Shown here piece by piece: positions 44,421 to 56,147 of a stretch of DNA of 64,000 nt. Position 1 is the first letter of the stretch, and each line of letters starts with the position of its first letter. The notes beneath the pieces are model-generated. The model did no database searches. It was not told the DNA's origin and was given only the letters and a program-made list of their open reading frames with translations. The stretch covers positions 1,500,001 to 1,564,000 of the forward strand of contig JALIRH010000076.1 of NCBI GenBank assembly GCA_023055505.1. The letters run 5' to 3'. This stretch comes from Callipepla californica brunnescens. Lineage: Eukaryota > Chordata > Aves > Galliformes > Odontophoridae. Both the position numbers and the translations under genes were made by a program.

Positions 44421-45911
44421 AGCATAAAGTGTATGTAGGGTGAATTTGAGTTTTAGGGTCAAAGTTAAATTGTTAGTTTTAGGGTTAGGGTGAAGGATTG
44501 CTTTAGTTCTAGTATTAGGGTGTTTGGGGTTAGGGTTAGGGTAAGGATTTTGGAGTGGATTAGGTTTAGGGTCAGGTTTGGGGGAGTTTTGGGGTTAGGG
44601 TTAGATTTAGGATTAGGGTTAGCAAAAAAGTTGTTTTAGTTTTAGTTTAGGTTAGTGCTAGGATTAGGTTGAGTGTTCTTGTGAAGTTTAGGTTTAGGGT
44701 TAGGTTTAGGTTTAGATTGAGGTTTAGGGTAAGGAGTAGGGTTAATTTGACTTTTAGGGTCAGAGTAGAGTTAAGTCGTGTTAGGGTTAAGGTTAAGAAC
44801 AGGATTCAGATTCCAATTAGGTTTTGGGTTCCTACTAGGGATAGGCCTCAAATTAGTGTTAAGGTTAGGGTTAGGGTTAGGTATAGGGAAAGGGTTAGTG
44901 TTAAGGCCAGGGCAAGTGTATGGTTTAGGGTAAAGATTGGATTTAGGGTTAGGTTTAGATGTAGGTTTGGTTTGATCGTTAGGGTGTGAGAAGGCACCGG
45001 CCTTGGATTTCATTTGGAGATTGGGTAAGGTTTAGGAATAGGAATAACATTGGTGTTTAAAAGATGATTAGTGTTAGTATTAGGGATAGGGTTACGGTTA
45101 GAGTTTAGTTAGGGTTGTTAGTTTTAGAGTGAGGGATAGGGGTATGGTTTGGTCTAGTACTTGGGTTAGGGTTTGGGATAGTCCTAGCATTAGTGTTAGG
45201 GTTAGGGTTCCGTTAGGGTTGTGGTAATCTGATGCTAGGTGTCGGGATTAGGGTTGTGCTTAAATGTGGGTTTGGTTTGAGGGTCAGAGTTAGGGTTAGG
45301 GTAGAGTTAGAATTAGGGTAAGAGTTAGGATTAGGTTTAGGATTAGGATAAAGATTAGGTTAGGATTAGTGTTGGCTTTAGGGTTGTGTCTGGGAGAAGG
45401 GTTAGTGTTAGGGATAGACTTAGGGTAAGAGTAAGTGTTAGGAATAGGCATAGGTTTTGGGAAAGTTTCAGAGTTTGGACTGGATTTATGATTAGGGTTA
45501 GGGACAAAGATTTTTTGAGATTTGTGATTAGATTTAGGGAGAAAAGTAGGCTGACTTGTGGTGTTAGCAGTAGGTTTAGGTTTAGGTTTAGGTTTAGGAT
45601 TCCATTTGTATTTATTGATCGAGGTTGGGTTAGTTGGAGTGTAAAGGTCAGAGTAGGGTTAGGCCTTGGGATAGGGTTAAGGTTTGGAATAGGATTAGGA
45701 TTCAAATGATGTTACGGGTTGGTGTTAGGGTTAGGGAAAGGTTAGGATCAGGGTTGAGGTCAGGGTTAGGTATAGGAAAAGGGTTAGTGTTAGGGCTAGG
45801 GCAATTGGAAGGGTTAGGCTTAGGCTTAGATATTAGGGTTAGGTTTAGGCGGAGGTTTGGTTCGAGTGTCAGGGTGAGAGAAGGGGTAGGCCTGGGGTTT
45901 GGTTTTGGGTT
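44421..45911 (+). repeat. Macro-unit G-arm 1 (1491 bp)
   Basis: TTAGGG-type degenerate repeat with many fixed variants. Its length, 1491 bp, is identical in all four copies. Confidence 0.9.
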
Positions 45912-46101
45912 ACATCATACAAATCATCCCATACATTAGGTGGGGTGGGAGGTGCAAGGAACAGCCAGCAAAGTGCTGAGTTCATTCCAATCAGAGGACC
46001 TGAAGATCGGGTAGCTACTATCAAACCGTTTGTGTTGCCAATTCCGATGATATTTATGGGGCCCTGATGTTATGGTTCAGTGGGGAGTCACTATCAAGTC
46101 C
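45912..46101 (+). pseudogene. Retroviral protease-derived core, copy 1
   Basis: A 190-bp non-telomeric segment (ACATCATACAAATCATCC to TCACTATCAAGTCC). One plus-strand frame reads GVGGARNSQQSAEFIPI and PEDRVATIKPFVLPIPM; the next frame continues DVMVQWGVTI. This order resembles the C-terminal half of a beta/alpharetrovirus-type protease before RT. A stop or frame change at GGGGCCCTGATG breaks it in every copy. Copy 1 has GGT where the others have GCT near 45939. Confidence 0.65.
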
Positions 46102-49100
46102 AAACCCAATCCAAACCCCAAACCTACTCCTATTCCTAAACCTTATCTTAACCCTAAACCAAACCCAAACCCAAGGCCCTCCCCTTCTCTCAGCCTAACA
46201 CTCAAACTAACCTAAACCCGAAACTAACCCTACATTTATCCTAATCTTATCCATATTCTAAGGCCTAACCCTACTCTGACCAGAAAGCTCATGTTGTCTA
46301 AAATCTACCCCTTACCTAAAACCTAAATCGACAAAAAAACCTAACCCGAAACCTCAACCTAACTCTTCTCCTAACTAGAACACCAGCACTTCACCTTACC
46401 CTAACTGGAAACCTAGGACTAAATCCTTACCTTGTCCAGAACCCTATTCCTAACCCAAACCAGAATTCTAACCTCTACCCTAACCAAAACCCTTCCCCTA
46501 AACCTAAACCTAATGCTACCCTCAACCAAACCCTAGCCCTAAATCCTACCCTAAAACCAACACCACGTTTAAGCTCAAACCTCAAGCCTCAAAGAAAGCA
46601 TCAGATTACCGCAGATCTCACCTAACACTAACCCCAATCCAATCCCTACTACTAACCCCAAACCCAATCCAAACACCAAAACTATTCCTATTCCTAAACC
46701 TAACACTAAGCCAGAACCAAACCCAAGGCCTACCCCTTCTCTCAGCCTGACACTCAAACTAACCTAGACCTGAACGCAACGCTAAATCAAATACTAAAAC
46801 TCACCCTTAGCCAAGGCCCTTTTAGGACCCTTCCCTGGTCCTAAAACTAAAGAGAACCCTTCATCTACATCCCTAACCCTTACCCTAAACCTAAATCTAC
46901 ACCAAAACCTAACCCTAACCCTAACATGTCTTCTAACTGTAAAACTAACGCTTCACCTAACCCGAACTGAAACCCCAGGACTAAACCTTACCTAACACCT
47001 AGCTATATTCCTAACCCTATCCTGAAACCTAACGTTAACCCTAACCCTAAAAACAACTTGGAACCAAACCCTAACCCTAACCTAACCCTTATCAGAACCC
47101 TAAATCTAATCCTAACCGTTACCTCAATTTAACTCCAATTCTTCCTGAAATCTAAATGGGACCTTAAAACCAACCCCAGATTGAAGCCCAACCCTAAACC
47201 TAACACAAAGCATTAGATTACCACAGCCATCACCTAACTCTAACCCCAGCCTTAACGCTAATATTATCCCAAACACTATTCCAATTCCTAAACCCAACAC
47301 AAACCCAAAAACACAAAGCCTACAATTCTCACAGCCTAACACTGAAAGGAAACCTAAATCTAACCCTAACTCTAAAACTAATCCCAAGCATGACCACAAT
47401 TTAAACTCTAAATCTACCTTCAAACTAAAGCTGACCCTAACACCAACCTCAAGTAAAAGCCCAACCCTAAGCCTAACACAAAGCATTAGATTACCACAAC
47501 GCTCACCTAACTTCTAACCCCCACCCTAACACTAATACTAAAGCAATCAGATTCCAAATACTAACCCAATTCCTATTCTGAAACCCAAAACTATTCCAAA
47601 AACAAACCCAAGGCCTAACCTTTCTCTCACCCTAACAATCAAAGAAAACCTATTCCTAAACCTAATCCTAAATCTAGTCCTAACCCTAACCCTCACCCTT
47701 AATCTAACCCCAACCCCCACCCAGAAGCTAACACTTAGCATTGTACAATACCTAAACGTACCCCTAATCCTTATCACTAAACCTAAAAGGAACCTGAAAC
47801 ATAGTGCTAAATCCGAACCCTAACCCTGAAGACTAACGCTAACAATGAACCAATTCCTATACCTTTTCCTTCCTCCAAATTGATTCCTAGCACTAACCCT
47901 AACCCTACATTAACCCTATCCTAACCCTAACCCTAACCCTAGCCCTAAACTACATTAACCCTAACCCTAACCCTAACCCTAACCCTAGCCCTAACCTAAA
48001 TCTAACCCTAACCCTAACCCTAAACCTAATGCTAACACTTACCCTACCCTAACACTAACCCTACCATACCCTAACCCTAACCTACCCTAACACTAACCCT
48101 AACCCTAACCCTAATTCCTAACCCTTACCTTAACTGTATCACAATCCCTATCCTAATTCTTACCCTAACCCTAACCCTTACCTAACCCTAACCCTAACCC
48201 TAACCCTAACTCTCACCTTAACCCTAACCCTAACCCTAACCTAACCCTAACCCTAACCCTAACCCTAACCCTAACCCTAACCGTAACCCTAACCCTAACC
48301 CTAACCCTAACCCTAACCCTAACCCTAACCCTAACCCTAACCTCAACCCTAACCCTAACTCTAACCTTAACCCTAAACCTAACAATAAATTTAACCCTAA
48401 CCCTAACACTAACCCTAACCCTAATTTTACCCTAAACATAAGCATACCCTAACCCTAACCCTAACCCTAACCCTAACCCCAACCCTAACCTAACCCTAAC
48501 CCTAACCCTAACCCTAACCCTACCCTAAACCTAACCCTAACCCTAACCCTAACCCTAACCCTAACCCTAACCCTAACCCTAACCCTAACAATAAATTTAA
48601 CCTTAACCCTAACCCTAACCTTAACCCTACCCTAACCCTAACCCTAACCCTAACCCTAACCCTAACCCTACCCTAACCCTAACCCTAACCCTAACCCTAA
48701 CCCTAACCCTTACCCTAACCCTAGCCTAACCCAAACCCTAACCCTAACCCTACCCTAACCCTAACCCTAACCCTAACCCTACCCCTAACCCTACTTTACC
48801 CTAACCCTAATCCCAACACTAACTCTAACTTTATTCCTTACCCTAACACTAATCCAATCCCGAACCCTAACCCTAATCCTAGCCCTAACTCTAACTTTAT
48901 TCCTAACCCTACCCCTAATCCAAACAATAACCCTTACCCTAATCAAACCCTATCCCTATTCCTAACCCTTACCCTAACCGTATCACAATCCCTATCCTAA
49001 CTCTTACCATAACCCAAACCCTAACCTAACCCTAACCCTAACCCTAACCCTATCCCTAACCCTTACCCTAACCCTAACCCTACCCTAACCTTAACTCTAC

Positions 49101-49586
49101 CCTAACCGTATCCCTACCCTAACCCTAACCCTAATCCTAGCCCTTACTCTAACTTTATTCCTAACCCTACCCCTGATCCAAACACTAACCCTAACCTTAA
49201 TGTAACCCTAACCCTATTCCTAACCCTTACCCTAACTGTATCCCATTCCCTATCCTAACTCTTACCATAACCCTAACCCTGATGCTAATGCTAACCCTAA
49301 CCCTGAATCTAACCCTTACCCTAACCCTATCCCTTACCCAGAAGCTAACACTTAGCGTTGTACAATACCTAACCGTACCCTAACCCTATCCCTAAACCTA
49401 AAAGGAACCCAAACTCTAACCCTAAATCTGTCCCTGAGCCTAACCTTCAACCTTACCCTAACCTTAACCCTAACCCTGTTCCATTCTCTAAACATATCTG
49501 TAAGCATTACCTTCATCCTAACTCGAACTCTACCCTAACCCTATCCCTTTGACCCCAACACAAAACCCAGATTGAGCCTGACCCTA
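46102..49586 (+). repeat. Macro-unit C-arm 2 (3485 bp)
   Basis: The longest C-arm. The proximal 1509 bp (to 47610) is degenerate, with words such as GCATTAGATTACCACA repeated at 273-bp spacing. Near-pure CCCTAA runs from about 47890 to 48790. Confidence 0.9.
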
Positions 49587-49594
49587 ACCTAGGT
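49587..49594. other. Palindromic strand-switch ACCTAGGT, copy 2
   Basis: Identical to the copy at 44413, with the same flanks GACCCTA and AGCATAAAGTG. Confidence 0.85.
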
Positions 49595-51085
49595 AGCATA
49601 AAGTGTATGTAGGGTGAATTTGAGTTTTAGGGTCAAAGTTAAATTGTTAGTTTTAGGGTTAGGGTGAAGGATTGCTTTAGTTCTAGTATTAGGGTGTTTG
49701 GGGTTAGGGTTAGGGTAAGGATTTTGGAGTGGATTAGGTTTAGGGTCAGGTTTGGGGGAGTTTTGGGGTTAGGGTTAGATTTAGGATTAGGGTTAGCAAA
49801 AAAGGTGTTTTAGTTTTAGTTTAGGTTAGTGCTAGGATTAGGTTGAGTGTTCTTGTGAAGTTTAGGTTTAGGGTTAGGTTTAGGTTTAGATTGAGGTTTA
49901 GGGTAAGGAGTAGGGTTAATTTGACTTTTAGGGTCAGAGTAGAGTTAAGTCGTGTTAGGGTTAAGGTTAAGAACAGGATTCAGATTCCAATTAGGTTTTG
50001 GGTTCCTACTAGGGATAGGCCTCAAATTAGTGTTAAGGTTAGGGTTAGGGTTAGGTATAGGGAAAGGGTTAGTGTTAAGGCCAGGGCAAGTGTATGGTTT
50101 AGGGTAAAGATTGGATTTAGGGTTAGGTTTAGATGTAGGTTTGGTTTGATCGTTAGGGTGTGAGAAGGCACCGGCCTTGGATTTCATTTGGAGATTGGGT
50201 AAGGTTTAGGAATAGGAATAACATTGGTGTTTAAAAGATGATTAGTGTTAGTATTAGGGATAGGGTTACGGTTAGAGTTTAGTTAGGGTTGTTAGTTTTA
50301 GAGTGAGGGATAGGGGTATGGTTTGGTCTAGTACTTGGGTTAGGGTTTGGGATAGTCCTAGCATTAGTGTTAGGGTTAGGGTTCCGTTAGGGTTGTGGTA
50401 ATCTGATGCTAGGTGTCGGGATTAGGGTTGTGCTTAAATGTGGGTTTGGTTTGAGGGTCAGAGTTAGGGTTAGGGTAGAGTTAGAATTAGGGTAAGAGTT
50501 AGGATTAGGTTTAGGATTAGGATAAAGATTAGGTTAGGATTAGTGTTGGCTTTAGGGTTGTGTCTGGGAGAAGGGTTAGTGTTAGGGATAGACTTAGGGT
50601 AAGAGTAAGTGTTAGGAATAGGCATAGGTTTTGGGAAAGTTTCAGAGTTTGGACTGGATTTATGATTAGGGTTAGGGACAAAGATTTTTTGAGATTTGTG
50701 ATTAGATTTAGGGAGAAAAGTAGGCTGACTTGTGGTGTTAGCAGTAGGTTTAGGTTTAGGTTTAGGTTTAGGATTCCATTTGTATTTATTGATCGAGGTT
50801 GGGTTAGTTGGAGTGTAAAGGTCAGAGTAGGGTTAGGCCTTGGGATAGGGTTAAGGTTTGGAATAGGATTAGGATTCAAATGATGTTACGGGTTGGTGTT
50901 AGGGTTAGGGAAAGGTTAGGATCAGGGTTGAGGTCAGGGTTAGGTATAGGAAAAGGGTTAGTGTTAGGGCTAGGGCAATTGGAAGGGTTAGGCTTAGGCT
51001 TAGATATTAGGGTTAGGTTTAGGCGGAGGTTTGGTTGGAGTGTCAGGGTGAGAGAAGGGGTAGGCCTGGGGTTTGGTTTTGGGTT
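49595..51085 (+). repeat. Macro-unit G-arm 2 (1491 bp)
   Basis: Same length as G-arm 1, differing by few substitutions (e.g. GGTTGGAGTGTC instead of GGTTCGAGTGTC near 51035). Confidence 0.9.
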
Positions 51086-51275
51086 ACATCATACAAATCA
51101 TCCCATACATTAGCTGGGGTGGGAGGTGCAAGGAACAGCCAGCAAAGTGCTGAGTTCATTCCAATCAGAGGACCTGAAGATCGGGTAGCTACTATCAAAC
51201 CGTTTGTGTTGCCAATTCCGATGATATTTATGGGGCCCTGATGTTATGGTTCAGTGGGGAGTCACTATCAAGTCC
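51086..51275 (+). pseudogene. Retroviral protease-derived core, copy 2
   Basis: The same 190 bp as copy 1, with TTAGCTGGGG in place of TTAGGTGGGG. The frame is open back into the G-arm (start 51035) and closes at the shared TGA after IFMGP. Confidence 0.65.
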
Positions 51276-54200
51276 AAACCCAATCCAAACCCCAAACCTA
51301 CTCCTATTCCTAAACCTTATCTTAACCCTAAACCAAACCCAAACCCAAGGCCCTCCCCTTCTCTCAGCCTAACACTCAAACTAACCTAAACCCGAAACTA
51401 ACCCTACATTTATCCTAATCTTATCCATATTCTAAGGCCTAACCCTACTCTGACCAGAAAGCTCATGTTGTCTAAAATCTACCCCTTACCTAAAACCTAA
51501 ATCGACAAAAAAACCTAACCCGAAACCTCAACCTAACTCTTCTCCTAACTAGAACACCAGCACTTCACCTTACCCTAACTGGAAACCTAGGACTAAATCC
51601 TTACCTTGTCCAGAACCCTATTCCTAACCCAAACCAGAATTCTAACCTCTACCCTAACCAAAACCCTTCCCCTAAACCTAAACCTAATGCTACCCTCAAC
51701 CAAACCCTAGCCCTAAATCCTACCCTAAAACCAACACCACGTTTAAGCTCAAACCTCAAGCCTCAAAGAAAGCATCAGATTACCGCAGATCTCACCTAAC
51801 ACTAACCCCAATCCAATCCCTACTACTAAGCCCAAACCCAATCCAAACACCAAAACTATTCCTATTCCTAAACCTAACACTAAGCCAGAACCAAACCCAA
51901 GGCCTACCCCTTCTCTCAGCCTGACACTCAAACTAACCTAGACCTGAACGCAACGCTAAATCAAATACTAAAACTCACCCTTAGCCAAGGCCCTTTTAGG
52001 ACCCTTCCCTGGTCCTAAAACTAAAGAGAACCCTTCATCTACATCCCTAACCCTTACCCTAAACCTAAATCTACACCAAAACCTAACCCTAACCCTAACA
52101 TGTCTTCTAACTGTAAAACTAACGCTTCACCTAACCCGAACTGAAACCCCAGGACTAAACCTTACCTAACACCTAGCTATATTCCTAACCCTATCCTGAA
52201 ACCTAACGTTAACCCTAACCCTAAAAACAACTTGGAACCAAACCCTAACCCTAACCTAACCCTTATCAGAACCCTAAATCTAATCCTAACCGTTACCTCA
52301 ATTTAACTCCAATTCTTCCTGAAATCTAAATGGGACCTTAAAACCAACCCCAGATTGAAGCCCAACCCTAAACCTAACACAAAGCATTAGATTACCACAG
52401 CCATCACCTAACTCTAACCCCAGCCTTAACGCTAATACTATCCCAAACACTATTCCAATTCCTAAACCCAACACAAACCCAAAAACACAAAGCCTACAAT
52501 TCTCACAGCCTAACACTGAAAGGAAACCTAAATCTTACCCTAACTCTAAAACTAATCCAAAGCATGACCACAATTTAAACTCTAAATCTACCTTCAAACT
52601 AAAGCTGACCCTAACACCAACCTCAAGTAAAAGCCCAACCCTAAGCCTAACACAAAGCATTAGATTACCACAACGCTCACCTAACTTCTAACCCCCACCC
52701 TAACACTAATACTAAAGCAATCAGATTCCAAATACTAACCCAATTCCTATTCTGAAACCCAAAACTATTCCAAAAACAAACCCAAGGCCTAACCTTTCTC
52801 TCACCCTAACAATCAAAGAAAACCTATTCCTAAACCTAATCCTAAATCTAGTCCTAACCCTAACCCTCACCCTTAATCTAACCCCAACCCCCACCCAGAA
52901 GCTAACACTTAGAATTGTACAATACCTAAACGTACCCCTAATCCTTATCACTAAACCTAAAAGGAACCTGAAACATAGTGCTAAATCCGAACCCTAACCC
53001 TGAAGACCAACGCTAACAATGAACCAATTCCTATACCTTTTCCTTCCTCCAAATTGATTCCTAGCACTAACCCTAACCCTACATTAACCCTAACCCTAAC
53101 CCTAACCCTAGCCCTAACCTAACTCTAACCCTAACCCTAACCCTAAACCTAATGCTAACCCTTACCCTACCCTAACCCTAACCCTACCATACCCTAACCC
53201 TAACCTACCCTAACCCTAACCCTAACCCTAACCCTACCCTAACCCTAACCCTAACCCTAACCCTAACCCTAACCCTAACCCTAACCCTAACCCTAACACT
53301 AACCCTAACCCTAATTTTACCCTAACCCTAAGCATACCCTAACCCTAACCCTAACCCTAACCCTAACCCCAACCCTAACCTAACCCTAACCCTAACCCTA
53401 ACCCTAACCCTACCCTAACCCTAACCCTAACCCTAACCCTAACCCTAACCCTAACCCTAACAATAAATTTAACCTTAACCCTAACCCTAACCCTAACCCT
53501 AACCTAACCCTAACCCTAACCCTAACCCTAACCCTAACCCTAACCCTAACCCTACCCTAACTCTAACCCTAACCCTAACCCTTACCCTAACCCTAGCCTA
53601 ACCCAAACCCTAACCCTAACCCTACCCTAACCCTAACCCTAACCCTAACCCTACCCCTAACCCTACTTTACCCTAACCCTAATCCCAACACTAACTCTAA
53701 CTTTATTCCTTACCCTAACACTAATCCAATCACGAACCCTAACCCTAATCCTAGCCCTAACTCTAACTTTATTCGTAACCCTACCCCTAATCCAAACAAT
53801 AACCCTTACCCTAATCAAACCCTATCCCTATTCCTAACCCTTACCCTAACCGTATCACAATCCCTATCCTAACTCTTACCATAACCCAAACCCTAACCTA
53901 ACCCTAACCCTAACCCTAACCCTATCCCTAACCCTTACCCTAACCCTAACCCTACCCTAACCTTAACTCTACCCTAACCGTATCCCTACCCTAACCCTAA
54001 CCCTAATCCTAGCCCTTACTCTAACTTTATTCCTAACCCTACCCCTGATCCAAACACTAACCCTAACCTTAATGTAACCCTAACCCTATTCCTAACCCTT
54101 ACCCTAACTGTATCCCATTCCCTATCCTAACTCTTACCATAACCCTAACCCTGATGCTAATGCTAACCCTAACCCTGAATCTAACCCTTACCCTAACCCT

Positions 54201-54458
54201 ATCCCTTACCCAGAAGCTAACACTTAGCGTTGTACAATACCTAACCGTACCCTAACCCTATCCCTAAACCTAAAAGGAACCCAAACTCTAACCCTAAATC
54301 TGTCCCTGAGCCTAACCTTCAACCTTACCCTAACCTTAACCCTAACCCTGTTCCATTCTCTAAACATATCTGTAAGCATTACCTTCATCCTAACTCGAAC
54401 TCTACCCTAACCCTATCCCTTTGACCCCAACACAAAACCCAGATTGAGCCTGACCCTA
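51276..54458 (+). repeat. Macro-unit C-arm 3 (3183 bp)
   Basis: The proximal 1509 bp equals C-arm 2 in length. It carries AGAATTGTACAA near 52911, where C-arms 1, 2 and 5 have AGCATTGTACAA. Near-pure CCCTAA runs from about 53050 to 53660. Confidence 0.9.
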
Positions 54459-54466
54459 ACCTAGGT
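54459..54466. other. Palindromic strand-switch ACCTAGGT, copy 3
   Basis: Identical to the other three switch points. Confidence 0.85.
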
Positions 54467-55957
54467 AGCATAAAGTGTATGTAGGGTGAATTTGAGTTTT
54501 AGGGTCAAAGTTAAATTGTTAGTTTTAGGGTTAGGGTGAAGGATTGCTTTAGTTCTAGTATTAGGGTGTTTGGGGTTAGGGTTAGGGTAAGGATTTTGGA
54601 GTGGATTAGGTTTAGGGTCAGGTTTGGGGGAGTTTTGGGGTTAGGGTTAGATTTAGGATTAGGGTTAGCAAAAAAGGTGTTTTAGTTTTAGTTTAGGTTA
54701 GTGCTAGGATTAGGTTGAGTGTTCTTGTGAAGTTTAGGTTTAGGGTTAGGTTTAGGTTTAGATTGAGGTTTAGGGTAAGGAGTAGGGTTAATTTGACTTT
54801 TAGGGTCAGAGTAGAGTTAAGTCGTGTTAGGGTTAAGGTTAAGAACAGGATTCAGATTCCAATTAGGTTTTGGGTTCCTACTAGGGATAGGCCTCAAATT
54901 AGTGTTAAGGTTAGGGTTAGGGTTAGGTATAGGGAAAGGGTTAGTGTTAAGGCCAGGGCAAGTGTATGGTTTAGGGTAAAGATTGGATTTAGGGTTAGGT
55001 TTAGATGTAGGTTTGGTTTGATCGTTAGGGTGTGAGAAGGCACCGGCCTTGGATTTCATTTGGAGATTGGGTAAGGTTTAGGAATAGGAATAACATTGGT
55101 GTTTAAAAGATGATTAGTGTTAGTATTAGGGATAGGGTTACGGTTAGAGTTTAGTTAGGGTTGTTAGTTTTAGAGTGAGGGATAGGGGTATGGTTTGGTC
55201 TAGTACTTGGGTTAGGGTTTGGGATAGTCATAGCATTAGTGTTAGGGTTAGGGTTCCGTTAGGGTTGTGGTAATCTGATGCTAGGTGTCGGGATTAGGGT
55301 TGTGCTTAAATGTGGGTTTGGTTTGAGGGTCAGAGTTAGGGTTAGGGTAGAGTTAGAATTAGGGTAAGAGTTAGGATTAGGTTTAGGATTAGGATAAAGA
55401 TTAGGTTAGGATTAGTGTTGGCTTTAGGGTTGTGTCTGGGAGAAGGGTTAGTGTTAGGGATAGACTTAGGGTAAGAGTAAGTGTTAGGAATAGGCATAGG
55501 TTTTGGGAAAGTTTCAGAGTTTGGACTGGATTTATGATTAGGGATAGGGACAAAGATTTTTTGAGATTTATGATTAGATTTAGGGAGAAAAGTAGGCTGA
55601 CTTGTGGTGTTAGCAGTAGGTTTAGGTTTAGGTTTAGGTTTAGGATTCCATTTGTATTTATTGATCGAGGTTGGGTTAGTTGGAGTGTAAAGGTCAGAGT
55701 AGGGTTAGGCTTTGGGATCGGGTTAAGGTTTGGAATAGGATTAGGATTCAAATGATGTTACGGGTTGGTGTTAGGGTTAGGGAAAGGTTAGGATCAGGGT
55801 TGAGGTCAGGGTTAGGTATAGGAAAAGGGTTAGTGTTAGGGCTAGGGCAATTGGAAGGGTTAGGCTTAGGCTTAGATATTAGGGTTAGGTTTAGGCGGAG
55901 GTTTGGTTCGAGTGTCAGGGTGAGAGAAGGGGTAGGCCTGGGGTTTGGTTTTGGGTT
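54467..55957 (+). repeat. Macro-unit G-arm 3 (1491 bp)
   Basis: Same length as the other arms, with a few private substitutions (e.g. GATAGTCATAGC near 55226 and TTAGGCTTTGGGATCGGG near 55706). Confidence 0.9.
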
Positions 55958-56147
55958 ACATCATACAAATCATCACATACATTAGCTGGGGTGGGAGGTG
56001 CAAGGAACAGCCAGCAAAGTGCTGAGTTCATTCCAATCAGAGGACCTGAAGATCGGGTAGCTACTATCAAACCGTTTGTGTTGCCAATTCCGATGATATT
56101 TATGGGGCCCTGATGTTATGGTTCAGTGGGGAGTCACTATCAAGTCC
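55958..56147 (+). pseudogene. Retroviral protease-derived core, copy 3
   Basis: The 190-bp core with one private change near its start (ATCATCACATACATT). It shares the frame break with the other copies. Confidence 0.65.
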
